From Paenibacillus sp. FSL W8-0186 (GTDB taxonomy: Bacteria; Bacillota; Bacilli; Paenibacillales; Paenibacillaceae): a stretch of 64,000 nt of DNA. Both the position numbers and the translations under genes were made by a program. The notes beneath the pieces were generated by a model, which saw only the letters and a program-made list of their open reading frames with translations, ran no database searches and was not told the origin of the DNA. Below are positions 18,931 through 27,128 of this stretch, one piece after another. The stretch spans positions 868,001-932,000 of the forward strand of contig NZ_CP150207.1 in the NCBI RefSeq assembly GCF_037969765.1, in the 5' to 3' direction. Numbering within the stretch: position 1 is the stretch's first letter; each line of letters starts with the position of its first letter.

Positions 18931-20025
18931 CTAGTTGGCAAAGGTATAGCTGTCGTTCGTTTTATTCAACATGTCCTTGAATCCGGAAGTAGCGTACAGC
19001 TTCTGCTCTTTGGAAATGAACAAGGCCTCTGTGTCCGGTGTATCCTCGATGAACTTCAACCCGTCCTCAATGCCGAGTACGAACAGCGAAGTGGACAGGG
19101 CATCCGCATCGGTAGAGTGCTTCGTCACGATGGTGACGCTGCTGATGCCGTTATCTACCGGATAACCGGTTCCAGGATCGAGAATATGCTGATAGAGCTT
19201 GCCGTCCTCGATAAAAAAGCGCTCATAGATGCCGGAGGTGACGATGGTCTTGTCGGCCACCTGAATCGTGCCGATCGAGTTACCGCGTTCTTTGCCCGGA
19301 TCCTGGATACCGATGTTCCACAGCTTGCCGCCCGGCTTATTGCCCATAGCATAAATGTTGCCGCCCAGATCGATGATCGCGCTGCTGAAGCCTTGCGTCT
19401 CCAGGTACTCGTAAATCGCGTCTGCCGCATAGCCTTTGCCGATGGAGCCAAGGTCAATGGCCATGCCTTCTTTTTGCAAATAAATTTCGTGCGTTTCCTT
19501 ATTCAGTTCGATCAGGTGATAGTCGCTTAGCGCTTTGGCGGCTTCGATCAGATCGGCGTCTGGGACCTTGGCGCCTTCATGGCCGATGTTCCACAGCGTG
19601 ACCAGGTTGCCGATGGCGGGATTGAACTTTCCATCTGTTCGTTTCGCATAGTCGAGAGCTTTCTCGATCAATTCGAACGTCTCATTCGAAACTTCAACTG
19701 GCGACTTGCCGGAATGGCTGTTCACCTGGTAGATTTCGCTGCTCTCCAGCGTACGGCTGATTTTGCCGTCAATGTCATTTAGCAGGGCTTCAATTTCGTT
19801 GAAATGCTGACGTGTGGCGCGATCATCATATATTTTCACGTTGACGACGGTGTCGAATATGAAGAACGTTTCTCCCATCGGCTTCACGGTCTCATGCGAA
19901 TTTGCCGTCTTATCGCTAGATTCGCCGGAGGCCTTGGATAGGCCCGGATCTGTGCCGCAGCCAGCCAATAATGCCGTTGATAGCAATAGCGTTAATCCTA
20001 AGGTAATTAGTCTATTGTGCTTCAT
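18931..20025 (-). CDS. apbE: ApbE-family FAD:protein FMN transferase lipoprotein (FmnB-like)
   Basis: A 364-residue lipoprotein (lipobox LLAGC, Cys23). ApbE enzymes split FAD and attach the FMN half to a Thr or Ser of a target protein outside the membrane, with Mg. Family motifs are present: KGYAAD (197-202), IIDLGGN (~217), HILDPGTGYP (280-289) and the metal-binding TDADALST (305-312). Length is normal. It is divergent from the NusG-II/Gx/ECF operon, with a 240-bp shared upstream region. In Listeria the equivalent (FmnB) loads FMN onto the lipoprotein PplA; a PplA-like lipoprotein with two FMN-attachment motifs is encoded at 37195-38103, a likely substrate. Confidence 0.93.
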   Translation of the reverse strand: MKHNRLITLGLTLLLSTALLAGCGTDPGLSKASGESSDKTANSHETVKPMGETFFIFDTVVNVKIYDDRATRQHFNEIEALLNDIDGKISRTLESSEIYQVNSHSGKSPVEVSNETFELIEKALDYAKRTDGKFNPAIGNLVTLWNIGHEGAKVPDADLIEAAKALSDYHLIELNKETHEIYLQKEGMAIDLGSIGKGYAADAIYEYLETQGFSSAIIDLGGNIYAMGNKPGGKLWNIGIQDPGKERGNSIGTIQVADKTIVTSGIYERFFIEDGKLYQHILDPGTGYPVDNGISSVTIVTKHSTDADALSTSLFVLGIEDGLKFIEDTPDTEALFISKEQKLYATSGFKDMLNKTNDSYTFAN

Positions 20026-20213
20026 AAACGCCGCCTCATTTCATTTGCTTCTAAATTGATTCATTCAAATTTATTGTATCAAGGGCAGGAAAATGTTTAA
20101 AGTACTTTTTTTCACAAAGTGATGATTATTCCATTAAAATCCTTATAAAGTGAGGGATTTGTGACAACTGGGAAAATGAGAGAAATCGCACAGGTTAGTC
20201 ATTGAACAGGGGT

Positions 20214-20219
20214 TATAAT
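20214..20219 (+). promoter_or_regulatory. Perfect -10 hexamer before the NusG-II operon
   Basis: TATAAT stands 48 bp before the ATG of the NusG-II gene. No good -35 is seen at 16-18 bp, so the promoter may need an activator or another sigma contact. Confidence 0.4.
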
Positions 20220-20266
20220 GAGATCATCTAAGATTTATATAATCAAAAAATAAGGGAGTTTTCTCT

Positions 20267-20662
20267 ATGAAACGTGGAGATATCCTGCTGATCGGCTTGA
20301 TTGTTGTCATTGCCATGGCATTTCTTGTTCCAAGGTGGATTTTTGGAGATTTAAGTGAAAACAATCACAATAACAATCCACTTGTTGCAAATATCAAGGT
20401 CGATGGCAAGCTGGTACGATCCGTGGAGCTCACGGAAGAGGAGCAAATCATTGAAATTGAAACCGAGGATGGCCTCAACATTTTGAAGGTACATGATTAT
20501 GGCATAGAAATGATTGAGGCCGATTGCCCTGATCAGTTATGCCTGACCTTCGGGTTTGTCCAGCGTAACGGAGGCACGATCGTCTGTCTCCCGCACAAAA
20601 TGATCGTAGAAATTGAAGGAGCTTCCGGGGAAGGAGATGAGATCGATGCCGTCGTTAAATAA
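20267..20662 (+). CDS. NusG domain II membrane protein (EetA-like)
   Basis: A 131-residue protein with one N-terminal membrane span (~5-24) and an outside domain of the NusG-II family. The cysteines 87, 92 and 107 lie in ADCPDQLC and IVCLPHK, the hallmark pattern of this family. Such proteins sit beside ApbE and Gx-family genes in many Firmicutes and correspond, to my knowledge, to EetA of the flavin-based extracellular electron transfer locus, where the exact role is unproven. It is the first gene of a five-gene plus-strand run, with the next gene overlapping by 17 bases. The RBS AAGGGAG precedes the ATG. Confidence 0.85.
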   Translation: MKRGDILLIGLIVVIAMAFLVPRWIFGDLSENNHNNNPLVANIKVDGKLVRSVELTEEEQIIEIETEDGLNILKVHDYGIEMIEADCPDQLCLTFGFVQRNGGTIVCLPHKMIVEIEGASGEGDEIDAVVK

Positions 20663-21224
20663 ACCAGCCGCGCCGAGAACGCTTGGCGGCGAGTCATCCA
20701 CTCTCATGTTGAAAAGAACGGTTATCGTCGCGATTTTCGCTGCGGTTGCGGTTGTGCTGAGCCTGATTGAATCGCTGATTCCGATCAATATGGGCGTGCC
20801 CGGCGCCAAGCTGGGGCTGGCGAATATTATGGTGCTGACCTGCCTTTATTTTCTGCGGGCGAGGGACGCCTTGATGATGGTGCTGCTAAAAACGCTGCTT
20901 ACCGCTTTTATTTTTGGTACGTTTTCCAGCTTCTTGTTCAGTATTATGGGTGCGCTGTTCAGCTTTGCGGCGATGTGGTTTCTGCTCCTGGTGGGACGCA
21001 AGAGACTGAGCATGATCGGCATAAGCATCGTCGGGGGGATTGCCCATAACATCGGACAGCTTACCGCGGCATCGCTGTATTTCCTGACAACGAAAATATT
21101 CTATTACCTGCCGATGCTGCTCATTACAGGGGTGTTGACGGGGATTGCAGTCGGGATTGCGGTTCGTTATTTGATTCCTGCGCTTTCCAGATTGTCGTTG
21201 TTTGAATCTTTTCTGACGGATTAA
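20646..21224 (+). CDS. Gx-family (Hpre_diP_synt_I) membrane protein, EetB-like
   Basis: A 192-residue membrane protein with about five or six spans. The family is often misnamed heptaprenyl diphosphate synthase component I, but it is a membrane family related to ECF-transporter S components. The motif INMGVPGAKLGLANI near residue 40 and a GGIAHNIGQLTAA segment fit it. The ATG at 20646 is preferred because AAGGAG stands nine bases upstream; the ATG at 20637 is too close to it. It overlaps the NusG-II gene and precedes the ECF ATPase genes by 12 bp. It could be EetB of the electron transfer locus, the S component of the following ECF module, or both. Confidence 0.82.
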   Translation: MPSLNKPAAPRTLGGESSTLMLKRTVIVAIFAAVAVVLSLIESLIPINMGVPGAKLGLANIMVLTCLYFLRARDALMMVLLKTLLTAFIFGTFSSFLFSIMGALFSFAAMWFLLLVGRKRLSMIGISIVGGIAHNIGQLTAASLYFLTTKIFYYLPMLLITGVLTGIAVGIAVRYLIPALSRLSLFESFLTD

Positions 21225-21236
21225 GGGGGTGAAAAG

Positions 21237-22052
21237 ATGGCCGCAGCAGCATACGCTTACGAATTGAACGAAGTTTCCTTCGCATATTCGCCGGATACCC
21301 CGGTTCTGGATGAGGTGACGCTCCGCATTGCTTCTGGAAGCTGGGTATCGATCGTCGGGCCTAACGGCTGCGGCAAATCGACCCTTGCCAAGCTGCTGGG
21401 CGGACTGCTGGCCGCAAACAGCGGCACGATTGTGGTGGAAGGCCGCGAGCTGACGCAGGATTCAGTCTGGGAGATCCGTCCCCGGATCGGCATGGTGTTC
21501 CAGAACCCGGATAACCAGTTTATCGGCTCCACGGTGGAGGAGGATATCGCCTTTGGATTAGAGGGGCGCTGCCTTTCCCGCGAGGAAATGACAGACCGGG
21601 TGCAGCGTTACGCCGAGAAGCTGGAAATCAGCCATCTGCTGACCAAGCACCCGGCAGAGCTGTCCGGCGGGCAGAAGCAGCGTGTGGCCCTCGCCTCGAT
21701 TCTAGCGATGGAACCAGGCATCATCATTTTTGATGAAGCCTCCTCCATGCTGGATGAGAAGGCGCGCGGCGAGCTGCTGCACATCTGGCAGGACATGCGG
21801 AGCAGCGGTGATTACACGCTTATCTCGATTACGCATGATGCGGAAGAGATTATGGCCTCGGACCGGGCAATCGTGCTCCGGGGCGGGGCCATTGCAGCAG
21901 ATACAGCTCCGGCGGAGCTGTTCGAGAATGAGGAGCTGCTGCACGCTTGCCGCTTGATCGCGCCTTACCGGGTCAGGCTGGTGCAGGAATTACGGAAGCG
22001 GGGGTTGGATGGAGACGGCATTCTCCCTGGCTGGCAAACGAGGAGACGGTGA
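21237..22052 (+). CDS. ecfA1: ECF transporter ATPase EcfA1
   Basis: A 271-residue ABC ATPase powering an energy-coupling-factor vitamin transporter. Walker A GPNGCGKST, Q-loop FQNPDNQF, signature LSGGQKQR, Walker B IIIFDEASSMLD and a switch His in SITHDAEE are all present. The DEASSMLD form and a short C-terminal domain mark the A1 type. The ATG has AAGGGGGTG upstream. It is four bases from the next ATPase gene, with which it forms a heterodimer. Bacilli also have a general ecfA1A2T set near ribosomal protein genes; this one sits in the electron transfer cluster instead. Confidence 0.92.
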   Translation: MAAAAYAYELNEVSFAYSPDTPVLDEVTLRIASGSWVSIVGPNGCGKSTLAKLLGGLLAANSGTIVVEGRELTQDSVWEIRPRIGMVFQNPDNQFIGSTVEEDIAFGLEGRCLSREEMTDRVQRYAEKLEISHLLTKHPAELSGGQKQRVALASILAMEPGIIIFDEASSMLDEKARGELLHIWQDMRSSGDYTLISITHDAEEIMASDRAIVLRGGAIAADTAPAELFENEELLHACRLIAPYRVRLVQELRKRGLDGDGILPGWQTRRR

Positions 22053-22056
22053 CACT

Positions 22057-22965
22057 ATGGCTATTACATTCGAGGAAGTCAGCTATGCATACGATGACCG
22101 CAGCTTATGGCGAAGCGGGGCGCTTGAGGGTATCAATCTCCATATTCAGCCTGGAACGTTCACGGGGATTGCCGGGACGACGGGCTCTGGCAAGTCGACG
22201 CTGCTGCAGCATTTCAACGGCATTCTGAAGCCGACCGCAGGGCGTGTGCGTGTCTTAGATGTGCCAATAGACGCCCAGGGTAAGGCGCCGGCAATGCGCG
22301 AGCTGCGCAGGCGGGTCGGACTGGTCTTTCAATTTCCCGAGCAGCAGCTGTTCGAGGATACGGTGGAGAAGGATATTTGCTTCGGACCGCTCAACTTCGG
22401 AATGCCTCTCGCGGAAGCGAAGGAGCGGGCAAAATGGGCCTTGTCCCTGCTTGGGCTGGATGAATCGATTCTGCAGAGGAATCCTTTTCATCTCAGCGGC
22501 GGGCAGATGCGCAAGGTAGCCATTGCTTCCGTTCTGGCCATGGACCCGGAGGTCATTGCCCTTGACGAGCCGACGGCCACTCTTGATCCACAGAGCCGGG
22601 CCGAGCTGGCTGCGCTGCTGTCGAAGCTGCATCGGGAGCAAGGGAAGACGGTCATCGTCGTGACGCACCGGATGGAGGAACTGCTGCCCTATGTGGACGG
22701 TTGGATCGTAATGAAGGGCGGCCGGACGTTATTTCAGGGGACGACCGCTGCTCTGGTCAGGGAAACCGCCTTCCTGGAGCGGGAAGGGCTGGCCCTTCCG
22801 GAATGCATCACGTTATGGAATAGGCTGGCTGCCAAGTGCGGGCTGGAGGCGGAGAAGCCGTGCTTAACGCCGGAATCACTGGCGGAACGTCTTGCCGAGG
22901 TGCTTTCGGCTGCAGGCACATTAAGAGGCAGAGAGGAGAGAATGGCATGCGGGGAAAGCTGCTGA
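22057..22965 (+). CDS. ecfA2: ECF transporter ATPase EcfA2
   Basis: A 302-residue ABC ATPase, partner of EcfA1. Walker A GTTGSGKST, Q-loop FQFPEQQLFE, signature LSGGQMRK, Walker B VIALDEPTATLD and switch His VVTHRMEE are visible. The FPEQQLF form of the Q-loop is typical of A2. The ATG at 22057 (MAITFEEVSY) is chosen over the 22009 frame opening, which lies inside EcfA1 without a ribosome site. It overlaps the EcfT gene by 19 bases. The C-terminus after residue ~240 is rather long and hydrophilic. Confidence 0.92.
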   Translation: MAITFEEVSYAYDDRSLWRSGALEGINLHIQPGTFTGIAGTTGSGKSTLLQHFNGILKPTAGRVRVLDVPIDAQGKAPAMRELRRRVGLVFQFPEQQLFEDTVEKDICFGPLNFGMPLAEAKERAKWALSLLGLDESILQRNPFHLSGGQMRKVAIASVLAMDPEVIALDEPTATLDPQSRAELAALLSKLHREQGKTVIVVTHRMEELLPYVDGWIVMKGGRTLFQGTTAALVRETAFLEREGLALPECITLWNRLAAKCGLEAEKPCLTPESLAERLAEVLSAAGTLRGREERMACGESC

Positions 22966-23750
22966 TCGGCCGGAGCATCGATACGGGCTCCTGGGTGCAT
23001 GGCGTCGACCCCCGGGCGAAGCTGACGGCCATGCTGCTGTATCTCATCGCGATTGTCGCTGTCGGCTCATGGCCTGCGCTTGGCGTCGCCGCCGTTTTTT
23101 CCCTCGCTTATATGACGGCAACGAAGATTCCGCTCAAGTATTATGTCAAAGCGGCGAAGCCTCTCTGGGTGCTGATGGTGTTTATCTTTGCCGTGCAGTG
23201 CTTTACGGTGACCGAGGGAACGGCGCTGTGGCAGATCGGCTCATGGACGCTGTATTCCGGAGGAGTCAGCCTCGGGCTGATCTCGGCCTCGCGGATGGCG
23301 CTGCTTGTATCTTTTACGACGATTCTTACGTTTACGACGACGCCCGGGCTCCTAAACCAAGGGATGGCTGGCGTGCTGAAACCGTTGGAGGGTGTAGGAT
23401 TATCCGCGCAGCGTCTGACCTTGATGATGAGCATTGCGCTGCGCTTCATCCCGACGATTCTGGATGAAGCGCAGAAGATCGTGAAAGCGCAGGCCGCCCG
23501 GGGCGCCGATTTGCGGGAGCTGCCATGGAAAGAGAAAGGGAAGATGCTGGTGTCCCTGCTCGTTCCGGTGACGGTAGGAGCTTTTCGCCGGGCTGAGGAG
23601 CTGGTGCTGTCGATGGAATCGAGAGGCTACCGGATCGGAGCGCCGCGTTCGGAATATCACCTGCTCGTCTGGAAGCGCCGTGACACCTGGTTCATTTTAT
23701 CATTTGTAATCCTGGCTGCCAGCGTGCTGATGTATAGGATTTTGATGTGA
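22947..23750 (+). CDS. ecfT: ECF transporter transmembrane subunit EcfT
   Basis: A 267-residue membrane protein of the CbiQ/EcfT family, coupling the two ATPases to a substrate-binding S component. The two coupling-helix motifs with A-R-G type signatures are visible (AQAARGADL near 182 and SMESRGYRIG near 223). The start at 22947 has GAGAGGAG eight bases upstream. It ends the run NusG-II, Gx, EcfA1, EcfA2, EcfT; all junctions are overlapping or under 15 bp, indicating one operon. No recognised S component such as RibU follows, unless the Gx protein serves. Confidence 0.9.
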   Translation: MRGKLLIGRSIDTGSWVHGVDPRAKLTAMLLYLIAIVAVGSWPALGVAAVFSLAYMTATKIPLKYYVKAAKPLWVLMVFIFAVQCFTVTEGTALWQIGSWTLYSGGVSLGLISASRMALLVSFTTILTFTTTPGLLNQGMAGVLKPLEGVGLSAQRLTLMMSIALRFIPTILDEAQKIVKAQAARGADLRELPWKEKGKMLVSLLVPVTVGAFRRAEELVLSMESRGYRIGAPRSEYHLLVWKRRDTWFILSFVILAASVLMYRILM

Positions 23751-23902
23751 AAAAAGCATGGGGACGAGGGATTCATCGCGTGCACGGCAACACAGGGCTG
23801 TTTGGAATGACAGATGTATAGTGAAAAAAATCACAATAAATTCAACTTTATCAATATAGACTGCTAGTACAGCTTAGTTGAGGCAGGAAGGGGAGAAACG
23901 CT

Positions 23903-26134
23903 GTGGCTCGTTATTTTAATGGAAAAGAAGTCGAATTGCTTGCGCCGGCGGGAACATTTGAAATCTTCAAGGAAGTGATCCGTGCCAATTGCGATGCCGT
24001 TTATTTCGGGGGACCGAGCCTTAATATGCGCATGATGCGCAAAGGATATAATTTTAGCCGCCCGGAGATGGTGGAGGCGATTGAGCTGGCCCATGGCTTG
24101 GATAAAAGAGTGTACGTTACGGTAAACAACCTGCTGAACGAAGGGGAAATCGAAGAGGCGCGGGAATATTTGCGCTTTCTGGAACAGGCGGGGCCGGATG
24201 CCATGATCGTGCAGGATTTCGCTGTGCTGGCGCTCATTCAGGACATGGGCTTGCAGCTTCCCGTGCATTCCTCGGTCATGATGAATGTGCATAACCGCGA
24301 GATGATCGAGGCGCTGAGCCAGATGGGTGTCACTCGGATCGTCACGTCCCGGGAGATGGATCTGAAGACCACGCGGTATTTGCGTGAGACGACCGGCATG
24401 GAGCTGGAATACTTCATTCATGGCGACATGTGCTCCGTGCATGGGGCGAATTGCTACTTCAGCTCGCTTGTGTTCGGGATGAGCAGCAACCGGGGCAAGT
24501 GCCTGAAGCCGTGCCGCTGGGACTACCGGGTGAAGAAGGACGGCTATGTGTATCCTTCCGAATATCCGCTTGCCGTGAAGGATATGTTCATGTACGAGCA
24601 TATTCCCGAACTGATTCATGGCGGGGTGACGTCTTTTAAAATCGAAGGGCGTATGCGCGACACGGAGTTTGTGCTGATGCTGGTCAATGCGTATGGAGAC
24701 GCGATCGATCGGTACATCGACGATCCGGTCGGCTTTGAACGGAGCCGGGATACCCAGCTGCTGTACGACAACCGCAAGCGTGATTTGTCCACCGGTTATG
24801 CGTTTGGCCGTCCGGGGCTGACCTACATGAATAAGCGCTATGAGGGGACAGGCAAATTTTATAGCACAGGCAAGGTATTCAGCACGCCGACCGAAGAGCG
24901 GAGGCTCGGAGACAAACGGTTGGGTGAGGTTGCGGCTTATCTCGCCGAGGCTGCAGCAAGCAGCAAAGCGGGGCGGCAAGAGGACGAGCGGAACAATTTG
25001 AGCAAACAAGCCGAACAAGGTAAACGAATGGAACGAGGCAAACCAATGGAACGTGGCAGTCAAATGGAACAAGGCAACCCATACAACCAATGTTACCCAA
25101 ACAATCAAAACAGTCGGAATAACCAAAACAATCGAAACAACCAATATAGCCAAAATAACCCGAACAACTCGAACAACTCGAACAACCTGAACAACCGAAT
25201 GGAGCTGTCCGTGCATGTGAATAATGCGGCCCAAGCGCAAGCAGCGTTTGAGGCAGGGGCCGATCATGTTTATCTTTCGGGCGATGTGTTCGAGCCGGAT
25301 CGGCCATTTACGAAGCAGGAAATTAAACAACTGGCAGTGATCAAGGGGAACGCCAAGCTGTATTTAGGTTTGCCGCGCATGATGAACGAGCTGCACTTCG
25401 AAATATACGACGGGCTGCTGTCTGGTGAACGCCTACCTATCGACGGCATACTCGTGACGAACCTCGGCGCAATCCATAAATTTGCCTCCAAAGGTTATCC
25501 GCTTGTGGGCGATATCAATTTGAATATTTTCAATCATTTGGCCGCAGAGATGTATAGGAAGCTTGGTGTAGAGCGGTTTACAGCTTCCATCGAACTCCCG
25601 CTCCATGATTTGACCAAGCTGCTGGTGAATGCGGCGGCTCCAATGGAGGTCGTGGTGCACGGCTCGCCTGCCCTGATGTACATGGAGCTTGATTTGTATG
25701 AGAACACAGAGGTGTTCGAGCCAATAGGCGAAGAGGACAACCGGTACGTCGATAACCGTACTCTGGTGCTGATGACTGACAAGGGAGAGAACCCGGTTTA
25801 CCGCGATGTACATGGGCGCTGCCATTTGATGCTGGCCAAGGAGCTGTGTCTGCTGCCCGTAATGAATGAGCTGCAGGATGCCGGACTGTCTGTTTGCCGG
25901 ATCGAAGGCGCGACCTACCAGCCGGAGCAGTTGCGGTCGATCGTTAGTACGTACAGGGCGGCGATAGAGAGACCAGAAACTGCTGGTGAGCTATTTGCTG
26001 GAATGACCCCAGTCTACGCGGGATATACGCTGGGAGCGCTGCAGTTCGACGGCGTTGCGCCGGGTCAAGTCGAAGCAGTGGATGGAGCTTGTGAAGGGAA
26101 ACAGGAGAAAGAACGAGTGCAGGTGCGGATGTAG
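23903..26134 (+). CDS. Peptidase U32 family protein (TrhP-like) with Asn-rich insertion
   Basis: A 743-residue cytoplasmic protein. U32 proteins such as TrhP act in 5-hydroxyuridine formation at tRNA position 34. The U32 signature is visible around residues 170-200 (EYFIHGDMCSVHGANCYFS, then NRGKCLKPC), with the cysteines expected to bind an iron-sulfur cluster. A second collagenase-like half follows (from ~435). In many Bacilli the function is split over two genes; here one long protein carries both halves. Residues ~347-432 form a low-complexity insertion rich in Asn, Gln, Arg and Met (NNQNNRNNQYSQNN) with internal repeats such as NNS-NNS. The 3' end runs into a low-complexity tract. GTG start 23903 follows GGAAGGGGAG. 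Confidence 0.85.
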   Translation: MARYFNGKEVELLAPAGTFEIFKEVIRANCDAVYFGGPSLNMRMMRKGYNFSRPEMVEAIELAHGLDKRVYVTVNNLLNEGEIEEAREYLRFLEQAGPDAMIVQDFAVLALIQDMGLQLPVHSSVMMNVHNREMIEALSQMGVTRIVTSREMDLKTTRYLRETTGMELEYFIHGDMCSVHGANCYFSSLVFGMSSNRGKCLKPCRWDYRVKKDGYVYPSEYPLAVKDMFMYEHIPELIHGGVTSFKIEGRMRDTEFVLMLVNAYGDAIDRYIDDPVGFERSRDTQLLYDNRKRDLSTGYAFGRPGLTYMNKRYEGTGKFYSTGKVFSTPTEERRLGDKRLGEVAAYLAEAAASSKAGRQEDERNNLSKQAEQGKRMERGKPMERGSQMEQGNPYNQCYPNNQNSRNNQNNRNNQYSQNNPNNSNNSNNLNNRMELSVHVNNAAQAQAAFEAGADHVYLSGDVFEPDRPFTKQEIKQLAVIKGNAKLYLGLPRMMNELHFEIYDGLLSGERLPIDGILVTNLGAIHKFASKGYPLVGDINLNIFNHLAAEMYRKLGVERFTASIELPLHDLTKLLVNAAAPMEVVVHGSPALMYMELDLYENTEVFEPIGEEDNRYVDNRTLVLMTDKGENPVYRDVHGRCHLMLAKELCLLPVMNELQDAGLSVCRIEGATYQPEQLRSIVSTYRAAIERPETAGELFAGMTPVYAGYTLGALQFDGVAPGQVEAVDGACEGKQEKERVQVRM

Positions 26135-26460
26135 GTGGAAGTGCAATACAGGTTTAGGTGAAGGTGTAGATAGTAGGTGTAACGCAGAGTAAAGAGTAAG
26201 GGTAAGAGAGTAAGAGTAAGAGTAAGAGTAAGAGTAAGAGTAAGAGTAAGAGTAGCAATAGCAATAGTAGTAGTAGTAGTAGTAACGAGTTGCAAGCAAG
26301 TTTAAATGCAGGTGCAAGTGCAAGAGTAGAAGTAGAAATAGAAGCAAGAGCAGGTGTAGGTGTAGGTATATGTACAAGAGCAAGAGCAAGTGCAAGAGCA
26401 GTAGCAATAGCAACAATAGCAGCAGTGCCGTATCAGCATTAGCAGTAAAGTGTAGCTGTA
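26135..26460. repeat. Purine-rich low-complexity tract with a (GAGTAA)7 array
   Basis: Almost C-free plus strand built from drifting 6-base words (gtaggt, aagagt, agtagc). The clean part, 26208-26254, is seven perfect GAGTAA hexamers plus a partial one, followed by a short (AGT)n run (26262-26283). The minus strand gives an artefact frame of alternating Leu and Thr or Tyr. It directly follows the stop codon of the U32 gene. Confidence 0.85.
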
Positions 26461-26504
26461 AAGACAAGAACGACAAAAGACTATCTGGCCCCAGACACGA
26501 TAAA

Positions 26505-26690
26505 TTAACTGTATTTCATGCAGTTATTTAAGAGACTTCTACGTTTGAGGCGGGATTAACTGGATTTCCTGCATCTAAACCGGGATATATCATACCTGTC
26601 TAGCGGGAGCCTGGCTTTTAACTGCAAGAAATCCACTTAGTGAGGCGAAAATGCGAAATGGCCCACTTTTAGATACATGAAATACAGTTA
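26505..26690. repeat. Family-1 nested inverted-repeat element, copy A1
   Basis: There are four ~23-base units: forward at 26505-26526 (TTAACTGTATTTCATGCA) and 26556-26579 (TTAACTGGATTTCCTGCA), inverted at 26616-26639 (TGCAAGAAATCC) and 26667-26690 (CATGAAATACAGTTA). The outer units pair with each other and the inner units with each other. Length is 186 bp. Confidence 0.75.
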
Positions 26691-26888
26691 GTATTCTGTT
26701 CTTACAACGCACCCCAGCACCAAATATATAAAAAGTACCCTAAGGGTCTTATTGATCGCCAAATGTCCCACAGTAGCAGTAGGTGGAAGAGCAAGAGCAG
26801 TAGCAATAGCAGCAGTATCAGCAGTAGCAGTAAAGTATAGGTGTAAGACAAGAACGACAAAAGACTATCTGGCCCCAGACACGATAAA

Positions 26889-27074
26889 TTAACTGTATTT
26901 TATGCAGTTATTTATGAGACTTCTACGATTTAGGCGGGATTAACTGGATTTCCTGCATTTAAACCGGGATATATCATACCTATCTAGCGGGAGCCTGGTT
27001 TTTAACTGCAAGAAATCCATGTAATGAGGCGAAAATGCGAAATGGCCCACTTTTAGATACCTAAAATACAGTTA
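26889..27074. repeat. Family-1 nested inverted-repeat element, copy A2
   Basis: Same layout and the same 186-bp length as copy A1, as part of the direct duplication. Units lie at 26889-26910, 26940-26963 (forward), 27000-27023 and 27051-27074 (inverted). It differs from A1 at several positions, including the outer inverted unit. Confidence 0.75.
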
Positions 27075-27128
27075 GTACTCTATTCTTACATCCCACTCTA
27101 TCGTCAACAAAAAGGAGCGGAAACGAAA

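Larger units (their letters stand above)
26393..27092. repeat. Direct duplication of ~300 bp (copies 26393-26706 and 26792-27092)
   Basis: Both copies run from a CAAGAGCAGTAGCAATAGCA start through ACAAGAACGACAAAAGACT to a TTCTTACA end, with only scattered differences and a small indel at the beginning. Each holds a complete family-1 element. An ~85-bp unique spacer separates them. The second copy ends just before the aminotransferase gene. Confidence 0.85.

Noticed and set aside
20646..21224. Heptaprenyl diphosphate synthase component I function for the Gx protein
   Set aside because: The sequence is a multi-span membrane protein; the old family name is misleading, and a separate HepS-like gene exists at 34506-34958.
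23864..25330. Long minus-strand frame over the U32 peptidase
   Set aside because: It is a shadow of a clearly conserved gene and shows no domain.
26208..26254. Possible CRISPR-like array
   Set aside because: The units are six bases with no spacers, so it is a simple tandem repeat.
25991..26476. Minus-strand open frame of 161 codons with Leu/Tyr/Ser runs
   Set aside because: It is the antisense reading of the purine-rich repeat tract; composition is pure repeat and there is no ribosome site.
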